Assembly: GCA_029060585.1 (NCBI GenBank)
Contig: JAIDTS010000488.1
Location: forward strand, 1-26,199
Source: Muribaculaceae bacterium
GTDB lineage: Bacteria > Bacteroidota > Bacteroidia > Bacteroidales > Muribaculaceae
Direction of reading: 5' to 3'
DNA length: 26,199 nt
Numbering within the stretch: position 1 is the first letter of the stretch; each line of letters opens with the position of its first letter. The position numbers were made by a program, and so were the translations under genes. Positions 15,506-23,706 of the stretch are shown here, one piece after another. The notes under the pieces were generated by a model. That model searched no databases. It was not told where the DNA came from and worked only from the letters and a program-made list of their open reading frames with translations.

Positions 15506-16432
15506 ATGGACAGAAAAGAGTATTACCTCTCCCCTGATTTTCAGGATCAGCAAATTTCCGATTCTGATTCCGGCATATATACCGATAAGGAAAGCACGAG
15601 CCAAGACCTGGGCGGAATCTTCTCCAATAAGTTCTCCAACATCGATATGCTTTACTGCTCGGAGCACGGTGCAACCGAGATCCATACCGCTACGCGCTAT
15701 GGCAAGCGGTTTGTGCTTAAAGGGCTTCGCAAAGAATATCGGGAAGATCCGGTCTACAATATGTGTATGGCTAAGGAATTCGAGATAGGCATGACGCTCG
15801 ACCATCCGAATATCCGGCGTACTATCGGAATCGAGACCGTCGACGGCCTCGGGAAAAGGATAATTCTGGAATATATCGATGGCGTCACGCTCGCGGAAAA
15901 GCTTTCCACTGGCCATATATCTTCCGAAGAAGCGACATCAGTCGCACGCCAGGCGGCCGATGCCCTTAGATATCTCCACGGCAAGCAGATTTGCCACCGG
16001 GACCTCAAACCGGAAAATATACTTATACCTTATCTGGGCGATACCATAAAGATCATTGACTTCAATCTGTCGGACAGCGATGACTATATTATACTGAAAA
16101 ATCCGGCGGGATCAAAGCGATATATGGCACCTGAACTGACATCGCCAGATTCCAGACCTACACCGGAGACAGATTATTACTCATTAGGAGTCCTGATCGG
16201 CGACATTGCCAAGGCCAGTAACAACCACCTGCTGTCGGTAGCATCCTCACGCTTTATGGCTGCCGATCCCAAAAGGCGCATCGAGGGTCTGTCAATCCTC
16301 GAAAAAGACCCTCATCTGCACGAGACGACCTCATTGCCTTACAGGATAATATCCTCAAAGACAATCACATATATCCTCTCTGCAATCTGCCTCATTCTAT
16401 CAGTCTTCATCACACTTCACTATATAGATTGA
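15506..16432 (+). CDS. Tail-anchored eukaryotic-like Ser/Thr protein kinase
   Basis: The 308-residue product carries Hanks-kinase motifs in order: Lys72 in 'RFVLKGLRKEY' (ATP), an alpha-C Glu near 91-93, 'HRDLKPEN' (164-171, catalytic Asp166), 'IIDFNLSD' (184-190, metal Asp185), 'MAPE' (207-210) and 'DYYSLGVL'. Two features are unusual. DFG is replaced by DFN, and there is no clear GxGxxG nucleotide loop ('CSEHGATEIHTATRYG' in its place). A C-terminal membrane segment (about 284-305) ends three residues from the C-terminus, so the kinase faces the cytoplasm and has no extracellular sensor domain. It follows the LRR lipoprotein by 7 bases. The start at 15506 is preferred over an upstream in-frame ATG inside the previous gene. 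Probable target: its neighbour at 16456, by context only. Confidence 0.85.
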   Translation: MDRKEYYLSPDFQDQQISDSDSGIYTDKESTSQDLGGIFSNKFSNIDMLYCSEHGATEIHTATRYGKRFVLKGLRKEYREDPVYNMCMAKEFEIGMTLDHPNIRRTIGIETVDGLGKRIILEYIDGVTLAEKLSTGHISSEEATSVARQAADALRYLHGKQICHRDLKPENILIPYLGDTIKIIDFNLSDSDDYIILKNPAGSKRYMAPELTSPDSRPTPETDYYSLGVLIGDIAKASNNHLLSVASSRFMAADPKRRIEGLSILEKDPHLHETTSLPYRIISSKTITYILSAICLILSVFITLHYID

Positions 16433-16455
16433 ATAGTTCTATTTATCAAACCGCC

Positions 16456-17049
16456 ATGGACAGGAAAAATAAAGAAGCGTTGGCTGCCCTCGTAAGGATA
16501 ACCAATGAAAACCTCGGATATGAGCCAACCACACCGACAGGATTCAACGACCTCAGCAGACAGATCCAACAAATCACAGGAGACTCACTCAGCCTATCGT
16601 CAATCAAAAGGATATGGGGCTACATCCCATACGAAGGAGAATTCTCAACGACAACCCTGAACATACTTGCACGATACAATGGAATGAAGGATTGGGAATC
16701 GTTTAAGAAAAGCCTGGAGGATAACACCAATAACGACGACCAGTCAGGATTCCATGATGACACAATCATAGACACGGGGAAATACCTACCCGGAGACAGA
16801 ATAGAACTCAGCTGGAACGACGGCAAGATATGCGAGCTGGAATGTGTAGCCCATATGAGATTCCGCATACTCAGATCAGAGAATATCAAACTGAAGTCGA
16901 GCGACATCGTGACCGTCCATACCCTCTGTATAGGACAACCGGTCTATATAAGCGATATTATCCGCGGCAACATTCAATACACGGCCTATGTAGGAGCCAA
17001 GAAAGGAGGTCTGCTCTCAATCCGCGAAACGCCAAGCGAAGAAAGATGA
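16456..17049 (+). CDS. Small cytoplasmic protein, possible DNA-binding partner of the kinase
   Basis: The 197-residue product has no signal peptide. Residues 1-85 are helical ('FNDLSRQIQQITGDSLSLSS', 'IKRIWGYI', 'TTTLNILARYNGMKDWESFK'), with a helix-turn-helix-like spacing. A Ser/Asp/Asn-rich linker (86-105) follows. A compact beta domain (110-190) comes last ('PGDRIELSWNDGKICELECV', 'RFRILRSENIKLKSSDIVTV'). I recall similar proteins in Bacteroides without an assigned role. The start is set at ATG 16456, whose context and first residues (MDRK) mirror those of the kinase gene. A TTG overlapping the kinase stop (16429) is the alternative. It ends the fimbrillin locus. Confidence 0.6.
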   Translation: MDRKNKEALAALVRITNENLGYEPTTPTGFNDLSRQIQQITGDSLSLSSIKRIWGYIPYEGEFSTTTLNILARYNGMKDWESFKKSLEDNTNNDDQSGFHDDTIIDTGKYLPGDRIELSWNDGKICELECVAHMRFRILRSENIKLKSSDIVTVHTLCIGQPVYISDIIRGNIQYTAYVGAKKGGLLSIRETPSEER

Positions 17050-17137
17050 TCCCTCAGGGGGATACATCAGTCATGGCGATATGTCAAAGATGGTTAATGG
17101 ATTGACCATTACAGGAGCTGAAACGTTATATCTATAA

Positions 17138-17155
17138 CTTAGCGAGACAGCTAAG
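17138..17155 (+). promoter_or_regulatory. Inverted repeat upstream of the small conserved gene
   Basis: CTTAGC (17138-17143) and GCTAAG (17150-17155) form a perfect 6-bp inverted repeat with a 6-base centre, 30 bases before the start at 17185. It could be an operator or a leader hairpin. The bases just before it (TAACTTAG) resemble a -7 box with one mismatch. Confidence 0.3.
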
Positions 17156-17184
17156 ATTATAAACCTTAATAAATTTCATTTACT

Positions 17185-17421
17185 ATGAACGACAGATTGA
17201 GTTATGAAGAAAAGAAGGAACTTCCGGCAAGTGTGTTCGGACTTCCTGAACGACGTGAATACCCTATGCCTGACGCAGCACATGTAAGGGCCGCAGAAGC
17301 ATATTTCCGCTATTGTCCGGAAGACCTGAAGCCGAAACTTGCCCGTGCCATCCTGGCCAAGGCAAAAGAATTCGGAGTTGACGTAGAGTCGCCGACAGTT
17401 CTCTCCTACGCCCGGGAATAA
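17185..17421 (+). CDS. Small conserved protein (DUF6582-like)
   Basis: The 78-residue acidic/basic helical protein reads 'LPASVFGLPERREYPMPDAA', then 'HVRAAEAYFRYCPEDLKPKL' and 'ARAILAKAKEFGVDV'. The 'F-lP-eR-yP--D--HvraA' pattern resembles DUF6582-type proteins, known also from phages as head-associated or hypothetical proteins. No phage genes are nearby, and this form is likely a host gene. No function is known. It stands alone between the fimbrillin locus and the HAD-AroB gene. Confidence 0.65.
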   Translation: MNDRLSYEEKKELPASVFGLPERREYPMPDAAHVRAAEAYFRYCPEDLKPKLARAILAKAKEFGVDVESPTVLSYARE

Positions 17422-17435
17422 AGATTGGAAATGAG

Positions 17436-17466
17436 ACGGCCCTGGCTTACCTTAGGCTGGGGCCGT
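17436..17466 (+). terminator. Weak terminator candidate
   Basis: ACGGCCC (17436-17442) pairs with GGGCCGT (17460-17466) just after the stop at 17421. No T-run follows, so it may only protect the 3' end of the message. Confidence 0.3.
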
Positions 17467-17530
17467 AGCATTCTGCATGATCTTAAAAGAAAAAAAATGT
17501 GAAAAAAGCGGATAATCAAGCGAAATTTAC

Positions 17531-17538
17531 TAATTTTG
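17531..17538 (+). promoter_or_regulatory. -7 box of the HAD-AroB gene
   Basis: TAATTTTG matches TAnnTTTG and ends four bases before the ATG at 17543, the same near-leaderless layout as the SEL1-like gene. It supports that start. A -33 TTTG is not evident in the A-rich upstream stretch. Confidence 0.55.
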
Positions 17539-17542
17539 CAGT

Positions 17543-19231
17543 ATGATTAAAGCTGCTTTGATTGACATGGACGGAGTCCTTTACGACTCCATGAAATACC
17601 ATACCCTCGCCTGGAAACAGATGATGGAGGAAAACGACATACATTGCAGCCGCGACGAATTCTACCTCTACGAAGGTATGACAGGCGCGGCTACGATCGA
17701 CTTTATATGGCAACGCGAATTCGGACATCCTTGCGACCCGGAGAAACGCAAAGCCCTTTACGATTACAAAACCAGAATCTTCAAGGAGATAGGAGGCAAC
17801 GAACCGATGCCCGGAGCCGACCGGATGCTCCGCACACTATGCGACCGAGGTATCCGTTGTGTATTGGTGACAGGTAGCGGACAGGCTTCACTGATCGACA
17901 ACGTAAGAAAGGATTATCCCGGGGTGTTTGAGGATGGAATGATGGTGACGGCTCACGACGTCACAAAAGGGAAACCTGATCCGGAGCCATACCTGCGTGG
18001 CCTCGAGAAGGCGGGAGTGGGACCAGAGGAAGCAATCGTGATAGAAAACGCTCCCCTCGGAGTGCGCGCCGGTGTAGCATCTGGAATAAGAACCATGGCC
18101 GTATGTACAGGACCGATTCCCAAAGAAAAGTTTGAGGAGGAAAAAGCCTGGGGCATCTTCCCCTCGATGGAGGAATTCGCCGATATGCTACCCCTTGTGC
18201 TTGACATCATAGACGCAGCCTCTCCCTATGTGCTCGCAGACTCCAATACATCGGAACTCGTGGTAGACCGTCTCGCAGAGCAGATTCCTTATCTGGGCGG
18301 ATTGCCACGTTGCGTAATACCTGCCGGCGACGACCACAAAGACGTGGAGTCGCTCATTAAGGTCTGGCGCATGCTGTCGACACAAGGAGCCACACGCCGC
18401 TCGACACTATTCTGCATTGGGGGAGGTATGACAACCGATCTCGGAGGATTCGCGGCAGCTACATTCAAGCGCGGCATTGACTGCATAAATGTATCGACGA
18501 CTTTATTGGGAATGGTGGACGCCGCTACCGGAGGGAAGACCGCCATCAATCTCGACGGGCTTAAGAACGAGGTTGGAGTTTTCGCGATGCCTAAGGACGT
18601 GGTGATCATTCCGGAGACCCTCGACACCCTGCCGGAAGAAGAACTGCTTTCAGGATATGCCGAAATGCTAAAGACCGCCCTGATAGCGGATCCGGAGATG
18701 TATGCGGCATTGCTCGATATAGACAGGTTTCTCGACGACCGCCGACTGCTTCTGCCATGGATATTGCGGTGCATAGAGATAAAGACAGGGGTTACGACCC
18801 GCGACCCGAAAGAAAAGGGAGAACGAAAGATCCTCAATTTCGGGCATACGGCCGGGCACGCGCTGGAATCGTTTGCACTGATGAAAGGGAAGCCTCTGGC
18901 TCACGGCATAGCTGTAGCTCACGGCCTACTCTGGGAGATGGTACTCTCATCAATATGCGAGGTGGAAGGGCGTAAGGGCTGCATGCCCTCTGCCAATCTC
19001 TATCCATACGCATCCATGCTTAAGGAGCATTATCCGGTAGCGGGAGTGAGGTGTACCGACATCGAGACACTGATATCCCTCATGCGACACGATAAGAAGA
19101 ATACCTCTCCGGAGAGAATAAACTTCACCCTTCTTAACGAAATCGGGGACCCGCAATGGGATATATGTCCGACAGAAGAGGAAATCAGAAGCGCATTCGA
19201 GATTTACGGCAACCTGACCGGCCAAATCTGA
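17543..19231 (+). CDS. aroB: HAD-type phosphatase fused to 3-dehydroquinate synthase
   Basis: The 562-residue product has two enzymes. Residues 1-217 are a HAD subfamily IA phosphatase (beta-phosphoglucomutase-like): Asp8 and Asp10 in 'LIDMDGVLYDS', motif II 'VLVTGSG', the Lys of 'KGKPDPEPY', and 'VIENAPLGVRAG'. Residues about 220-562 are 3-dehydroquinate synthase, which converts DAHP to 3-dehydroquinate in the shikimate pathway using NAD and a metal. It has 'GGGMTTDLGGFAAATFKRG' (NAD), Glu374 in 'GYAEMLKT', His435 in 'FGHTAGHALE' and His454 in 'HGIAVAHG' as metal ligands. A lone AroB is about 360 residues, so the HAD part is a true N-terminal addition with no stop or frameshift between the two. 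Such fusions are annotated in some Bacteroidales. The HAD substrate is unknown. Confidence 0.92.
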   Translation: MIKAALIDMDGVLYDSMKYHTLAWKQMMEENDIHCSRDEFYLYEGMTGAATIDFIWQREFGHPCDPEKRKALYDYKTRIFKEIGGNEPMPGADRMLRTLCDRGIRCVLVTGSGQASLIDNVRKDYPGVFEDGMMVTAHDVTKGKPDPEPYLRGLEKAGVGPEEAIVIENAPLGVRAGVASGIRTMAVCTGPIPKEKFEEEKAWGIFPSMEEFADMLPLVLDIIDAASPYVLADSNTSELVVDRLAEQIPYLGGLPRCVIPAGDDHKDVESLIKVWRMLSTQGATRRSTLFCIGGGMTTDLGGFAAATFKRGIDCINVSTTLLGMVDAATGGKTAINLDGLKNEVGVFAMPKDVVIIPETLDTLPEEELLSGYAEMLKTALIADPEMYAALLDIDRFLDDRRLLLPWILRCIEIKTGVTTRDPKEKGERKILNFGHTAGHALESFALMKGKPLAHGIAVAHGLLWEMVLSSICEVEGRKGCMPSANLYPYASMLKEHYPVAGVRCTDIETLISLMRHDKKNTSPERINFTLLNEIGDPQWDICPTEEEIRSAFEIYGNLTGQI

Positions 19232-19243
19232 ACAAGACAGAAC

Positions 19244-20263
19244 ATGAAGAAAGCGTTGCAATACATATTGCCGGTCATCCTATCGGTGGTGCTGATATGG
19301 TATCTGTTTCGTAAGGTAGACTTTCGCAAGACAATCGAGATACTCAGCCACGGAGTCGACTACTGGTGGATTCTATGCGCGATGGGCATAAGCATCTTCT
19401 CCCATGTCTTCAGGGCGATGCGCTGGCGCATCCAGCTTGACGCCCTTCATGTTAGGTCGACCTTTATGGAGCTAACATGCGCGGTCTTCGGATGCTATGC
19501 GCTCAACCTGCTGCTTCCGCGCCTGGGAGAGCTATGGAGGTGCACTTTCGTTGCCAGACGCTCCGACGCCAAGTTTACGACCATAATGGGCTCCATGGTA
19601 GCTGACCGTACGGCTGACTCCATAATGGTGCTTTTTCTGATACTTCTGACTGCCGTTCTCGCAGCTCCCGCACTTGCGGCATTCATGGCCAAATACCCCA
19701 TAGGGGAAGGTATCCTAAGGATCCTTTATTCGCCGGCGGCCTGGGGAATCGCGCTTTGCGCGATAGTGGCGGGAGTGTTCCTGCTACGCCGTTATAAGAA
19801 TTCGAGGTTTGTAAGCAAACTGAGGCAGTGGGTGGGCGAAATCTGGCGAGGCTTCGCCGTTACTGCGACGATGCCTGGAAGATGGCGCTTCCTGCTTCTG
19901 ACCATAGCCATATGGGGATGCTATTTCGTTCAGCTCTATGTAGCCTTCTACGCCTTCAGCTTCACTCGCGCACTATGCAGCGGCTCGGAACTCGCATTCG
20001 GTCTTCTGCCATGCCTCGTGGCGTTCGTGTTCTCCTCCATCGGCATGGCGGTGCCGAGCAACGGGGGACTGGGTCCCTGGAATATCGCCATTATGTTCGG
20101 GCTCGCAGTCTATGGAGTGGCAGATGTAGAGGGAGCCGCCTTCTCCATCCTCCAGTGGAGCGGGCAGACAGTGATGCTGATTGCACTTGGAATATTCACC
20201 GTAATCTGGATTGGAGCCACCTCCGATCGGAACGGAAAGCAAAAAACCGGGATAAGAGAATGA
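19244..20263 (+). CDS. UPF0104 / lysylphosphatidylglycerol synthase transmembrane-domain protein
   Basis: The 339-residue hydrophobic protein has about seven or eight membrane segments. It contains the family signature blocks 'RAMRWRIQLDAL', 'LNLLLPRLGELWRCTFVARR' with 'VADRTADSIMVLF', and the late 'VPSNGGLGPWNIAIMFGLAV'. This is the flippase-like domain of MprF without the tRNA-dependent lysyltransferase, so it should move a lipid or polyprenyl-type substrate rather than make Lys-PG; the substrate is not known. It lies 12 bases after the HAD-AroB gene and overlaps the next gene by four (ATGA), so these are co-transcribed. Confidence 0.85.
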   Translation: MKKALQYILPVILSVVLIWYLFRKVDFRKTIEILSHGVDYWWILCAMGISIFSHVFRAMRWRIQLDALHVRSTFMELTCAVFGCYALNLLLPRLGELWRCTFVARRSDAKFTTIMGSMVADRTADSIMVLFLILLTAVLAAPALAAFMAKYPIGEGILRILYSPAAWGIALCAIVAGVFLLRRYKNSRFVSKLRQWVGEIWRGFAVTATMPGRWRFLLLTIAIWGCYFVQLYVAFYAFSFTRALCSGSELAFGLLPCLVAFVFSSIGMAVPSNGGLGPWNIAIMFGLAVYGVADVEGAAFSILQWSGQTVMLIALGIFTVIWIGATSDRNGKQKTGIRE

Positions 20264-21141
20264 GATACGATGACGACAGATACCTCGACGACGAGGCTGA
20301 TAACGATCTTTGGGACGACGAGCTTGACCTGAACTCCGACGACTCCATCCATGCCGGCCCAGAAGCCGGCAGGATGCCTCACGCTCCAGAGGAATACTAT
20401 TCGCCATATCATGACGAAGATCCTATACCGGAAAAGCAAGACAACACAGACAGCGAAGAAAACGACTATTATTCCGAGCCGGAATCTGAGACACCGAGGA
20501 GATCCACGCTCAGGAGTCTATTCGGAAGGAAGCCTGACGACGAAGACCAAGAGGGAGATGACAACGAAGAGGAAAATGACGACCCAGATGAGGAAAATGA
20601 CTATTATGATTCAGCGGCGGCTCCCGAGCCTCCCAGACGTCCAAAAGCGCCTAAGCTCGACCCCGAAGATCCAGACTACTGGATCGAAGAAGAGGAATCT
20701 CCGCTCAGCGGCATAATGACAGGCCCCGGAAAGAAATGGAAATGGAAACTGGCAGCAGTAGTCGCTTTTCTTCTCTTGATACTTTTCGGATGGATCTGGT
20801 TTTTCCGTCCCCATACGGACAATGCCGTGAAATACGGCTATATAACCAACATGGAGCGTCGGGGTGCGCTAATCAAAACTTTCGAAGGATCCATGATTCC
20901 ATATAAGGAGCTCGGAGACCCCGACCCCTTATATTTCAAGGAGGTGCGGTTTAGCGTGAAAGGAGATTCACTCGCGGCCCTTATGAAGAGGATGATGCTC
21001 GGATGTGTCCCCGTAAGAGTCGAGTATGAAGTGTATCACACTCCACTCCCCTGGAAGGGAGAGGAAAGGATGATAGTCATAAAGGCAGACACAGCCGATC
21101 CGCGCAAGATACTGCCACCGGAATACAGGCACAATTATTAA
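20260..21141 (+). CDS. Acidic single-pass membrane protein
   Basis: The 293-residue product has an extremely acidic, Tyr- and Pro-containing N-terminal half (about 1-150, rich in Asp/Glu) and a basic patch 'KKWKWK'. One membrane segment (about 164-183) follows, then a conserved extracytoplasmic domain: 'YGYITNMERRGALIKTFEG', 'FSVKGDSLAALMKRM', 'VRVEYEVYHTPLPWKGEERM'. That last domain is like short Bacteroidales proteins often mislabelled '6-phosphogluconate dehydrogenase'. The acidic cytoplasmic tail is an unusual addition and is probably disordered. The start at 20260 overlaps the upstream stop. A much longer open frame in this phase overlaps the UPF0104 gene and is not the real start. Confidence 0.75.
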   Translation: MRYDDDRYLDDEADNDLWDDELDLNSDDSIHAGPEAGRMPHAPEEYYSPYHDEDPIPEKQDNTDSEENDYYSEPESETPRRSTLRSLFGRKPDDEDQEGDDNEEENDDPDEENDYYDSAAAPEPPRRPKAPKLDPEDPDYWIEEEESPLSGIMTGPGKKWKWKLAAVVAFLLLILFGWIWFFRPHTDNAVKYGYITNMERRGALIKTFEGSMIPYKELGDPDPLYFKEVRFSVKGDSLAALMKRMMLGCVPVRVEYEVYHTPLPWKGEERMIVIKADTADPRKILPPEYRHNY

Positions 21142-21150
21142 ATATTCAAC

Positions 21151-21174
21151 TTTCTCAAGTGAAAGTTGATGGTG
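21151..21174 (+). promoter_or_regulatory. Inverted repeat in the gap before the Ig-like lipoprotein gene
   Basis: TCAACTTTC and GAAAGTTGA form a perfect 9-bp inverted repeat with a 6-base centre. No T-run follows, so it is more likely an operator or a mRNA-processing hairpin than a terminator. Just after it GGTTATTAG occurs twice (21178-21203), ending two bases before the start codon. Confidence 0.4.
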
Positions 21175-21204
21175 ATGAGGTTATTAGGTTAAAAGGTTAT
21201 TAGA

Positions 21205-23679
21205 ATGGCATCGAAATCATTCAGAAAACATATAGGAGTACTGGGAGGCGCGCTTGCGTGTGTGCTCCTGCTGTGGGGCTGCGCCTCGATCGGCAACCCT
21301 TCGGGAGGTCCGCGCGACGAGGACCCACCGCGCTTCGTCCGGGCCAATCCGGCACCAGGCTCAGTCAACGTAGATCCGAGCAACATCAACATAGACTTCA
21401 ACGAGCTCGTCAATGTCAAGGATGCATTCCAGAAGGTAGTGCTTTCCCCTCCTACGAAAAACACTCCCCGCGTCTCTACAAGAGGACGGAGGGTTGTGGT
21501 CAACATAACCGACACTCTGCTGCCCAACACCACCTATACCATAGATTTCGGTGATGCCATCGAGGACAACAACGAGGCCAACAAACTCTCGGGCTTCGCT
21601 TACACATTCTCGACCGGTCCGGTCCTCGACTCGCTGCGCATCTCGGGCATGGTGCTCGGAGCCGAAGACATGGAGCCCCAGCAGGGTGTCTTTGTGGGAG
21701 CATACATATCAAAGGAGGATTCTGCCTTCATCCGGATACCTTTCGAGCGTCTGGCCCGAACGGACGAATATGGTCGCTTTATCATACGGGGTCTTCAGGA
21801 TACGACTTACAGGCTTTTTGCCCTCAAGGATCTCGACAATGATAAGCACTACGCAAATCCGGAAGAAGACATAGCATGGTTTGAAGACATCATCCGCCCG
21901 ACCTCGGAGCGGATAATGACTTCTGACACCATCCGCGATCTATATACCGGGGCCGTAGACACGGTTATACAGCGTGAAAGAACGCGCTATCTGCCCAACA
22001 ATGTGCTGCTGCGTATGTACAACACCGGACTCAAGCCACAGTATCTCGTAAGCTACACGCGTCCCGATTCCACCAAGCTGCAGTTCATCTTCAACTCCCC
22101 ATCCAAGATGCAGCCGGAAATAAAGATAGCCGATGACGAGGCGTTCCCATCACCTCTCAAGGCGGAACGCACTGTAGGCAACGATACCCTGATCTTTTGG
22201 CTTCCCAAGGAACTTGCGTCTCGTGACACTCTGAAGCTTGCCCTGAAATATACAAATGTGGAACTGCTCACCGGCATTGAGACCCAGATCAACGATACGG
22301 TTAAGTTGATGAAGCCGAAGGAGCAGACATCAAAGAAGAAAAAGAACCAAAAGAAAAAGAAGACGCAAAAGAAAGACAGCGACAAAAAGAACAGCGACAA
22401 GCCGGCATCCGAGCTTACCGCCGATTCCATTTCTGTCCTACCTCCGGATTCCATTGCCGGAGCAGGAAATGTGATAGAGGAGGCGGAGCAGGAAGAAGAG
22501 AAGGAGGCACCAAAGATTCCTACATTCAAGATAAGCGCCAAAGGCCCGGAGACAAGCATCACGGATCCGCTGGCGATAGAAGTGCCTATACCTCTTTCAA
22601 GAATCGACCCTTACGCGTTCCAGCTGGAGTTCAAGCAAGACACAGTATGGCTCCCGGTCAAAGGGGAATACGTTCTGGAGAGGGCAGACACTCTGTCAGA
22701 ACGACGCTTTAAGATTGAATATCCATGGGAAAGAGGGGCAGCCTACCGCCTTTCGGTCGATTCGCTCGCAGCCACCGACATATACGGAATCAACAGCGAC
22801 AAGCTTTCTTATGAATTCAAGACAAAGGCACCCGAAGACCTCTCAAACCTGAAGATAACACTTCAGGGTCTCGAGCCGGCGATACCGGCCTTCGTACAGC
22901 TGATGGCATCGGGCGACAAACCCAAGTATACCGCACCCGTAGTCAATGGCTCGGCCGATTTCGTAGGGATCGACGCCGGGAAATACTACGCCCGACTCTA
23001 CGAGGACTTCAACGGCGACGGAAGATACACTACGGGCAGCTACAGGCTGCAAAAAGTATTCGGAGAGCCTTCTATACCATCCGACACCATCGCGGTCTTG
23101 ATACAGGATACAATTCCGGCGTCCACAAATGACTCCATTATGAAAATTCCTGTGGATTCCATTCCTGCGGATCACCTTGATTCCATCGGTAATTTGCCGT
23201 TAGATTCCATAAACGCCCAGGCTCTTTCCTCCGACTCAATACAGGTTAACAGGCCGCCAACCCCTGTCAAGGCTTTCGTTGCCCCGAAGAGCGACAGCGA
23301 GATCGTAGACAGTCTCATCAGTATCGGCTATAGTATCGTTCCGATCGAAACTGACTCCGTTGGCAAGGACATACTTATCGCCATCCAGCCGGACCTCGTC
23401 TATTACTATCCAAAGATCATAAACGTGAAGAAAAACTGGGATATGGAACAGACGTGGAATGTGTTTGAGACGGCCCTTGACCTTCAGAAGCCAGCAAAGA
23501 TTAAGAAGAACAAACCAAAGAGCAATAAGAACAACCGACAGACCCAGCAGGAGGACGAGGAGGATGAAGAGGATGATGAGTTCGGAGCCAATCCTTTCGA
23601 TTCGCGCCGCAACAACAACCGGAACAGCAACCGCAACAACAATAACCGCAATATCAACGGGATGCGCCAGCCATTCTGA
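21205..23679 (+). CDS. Large Ig-like (Big_5-type) outer lipoprotein
   Basis: The 824-residue product has a lipobox (LLLWGC, lipid Cys26) followed by 'GNPSGGPRDEDPPRFVRANP', the typical opening of Bacteroidetes Big_5 lipoproteins. The Big_5 domain spans about 40-135 ('NTTYTIDFGDAIEDNNEAN'). A carboxypeptidase-regulatory-like domain follows (about 145-225, 'DEYGRFIIRGLQDTTYRLFA'), then further beta domains. Three low-complexity stretches stand out: a Lys-rich run (about 373-400), a Ser-Asp-Pro segment with repeated 'DSI' (about 640-680), and an Asp/Glu block before an Asn/Arg-rich tail (about 775-824). It is probably periplasm- or surface-exposed and structural, and probably belongs to the operon with the UPF0104 gene although 63 bases separate it from the gene before. 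Its exact role is not known. Confidence 0.82.
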   Translation: MASKSFRKHIGVLGGALACVLLLWGCASIGNPSGGPRDEDPPRFVRANPAPGSVNVDPSNINIDFNELVNVKDAFQKVVLSPPTKNTPRVSTRGRRVVVNITDTLLPNTTYTIDFGDAIEDNNEANKLSGFAYTFSTGPVLDSLRISGMVLGAEDMEPQQGVFVGAYISKEDSAFIRIPFERLARTDEYGRFIIRGLQDTTYRLFALKDLDNDKHYANPEEDIAWFEDIIRPTSERIMTSDTIRDLYTGAVDTVIQRERTRYLPNNVLLRMYNTGLKPQYLVSYTRPDSTKLQFIFNSPSKMQPEIKIADDEAFPSPLKAERTVGNDTLIFWLPKELASRDTLKLALKYTNVELLTGIETQINDTVKLMKPKEQTSKKKKNQKKKKTQKKDSDKKNSDKPASELTADSISVLPPDSIAGAGNVIEEAEQEEEKEAPKIPTFKISAKGPETSITDPLAIEVPIPLSRIDPYAFQLEFKQDTVWLPVKGEYVLERADTLSERRFKIEYPWERGAAYRLSVDSLAATDIYGINSDKLSYEFKTKAPEDLSNLKITLQGLEPAIPAFVQLMASGDKPKYTAPVVNGSADFVGIDAGKYYARLYEDFNGDGRYTTGSYRLQKVFGEPSIPSDTIAVLIQDTIPASTNDSIMKIPVDSIPADHLDSIGNLPLDSINAQALSSDSIQVNRPPTPVKAFVAPKSDSEIVDSLISIGYSIVPIETDSVGKDILIAIQPDLVYYYPKIINVKKNWDMEQTWNVFETALDLQKPAKIKKNKPKSNKNNRQTQQEDEEDEEDDEFGANPFDSRRNNNRNSNRNNNNRNINGMRQPF

Positions 23680-23706
23680 TATTAGGGCATCGTCCATCCC
23701 GTGGGG

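Noticed and set aside
19828..20259. Long 5' extension of the acidic membrane-protein frame
   Set aside because: It overlaps the well-supported UPF0104 gene and gives an Arg/Ser-rich nonsense-like sequence; the ATGA start at 20260 is far better.
19244..20263. MprF lysyl-phosphatidylglycerol synthase
   Set aside because: The soluble aminoacyl-transferase domain is absent; only the flippase-like membrane part is present.
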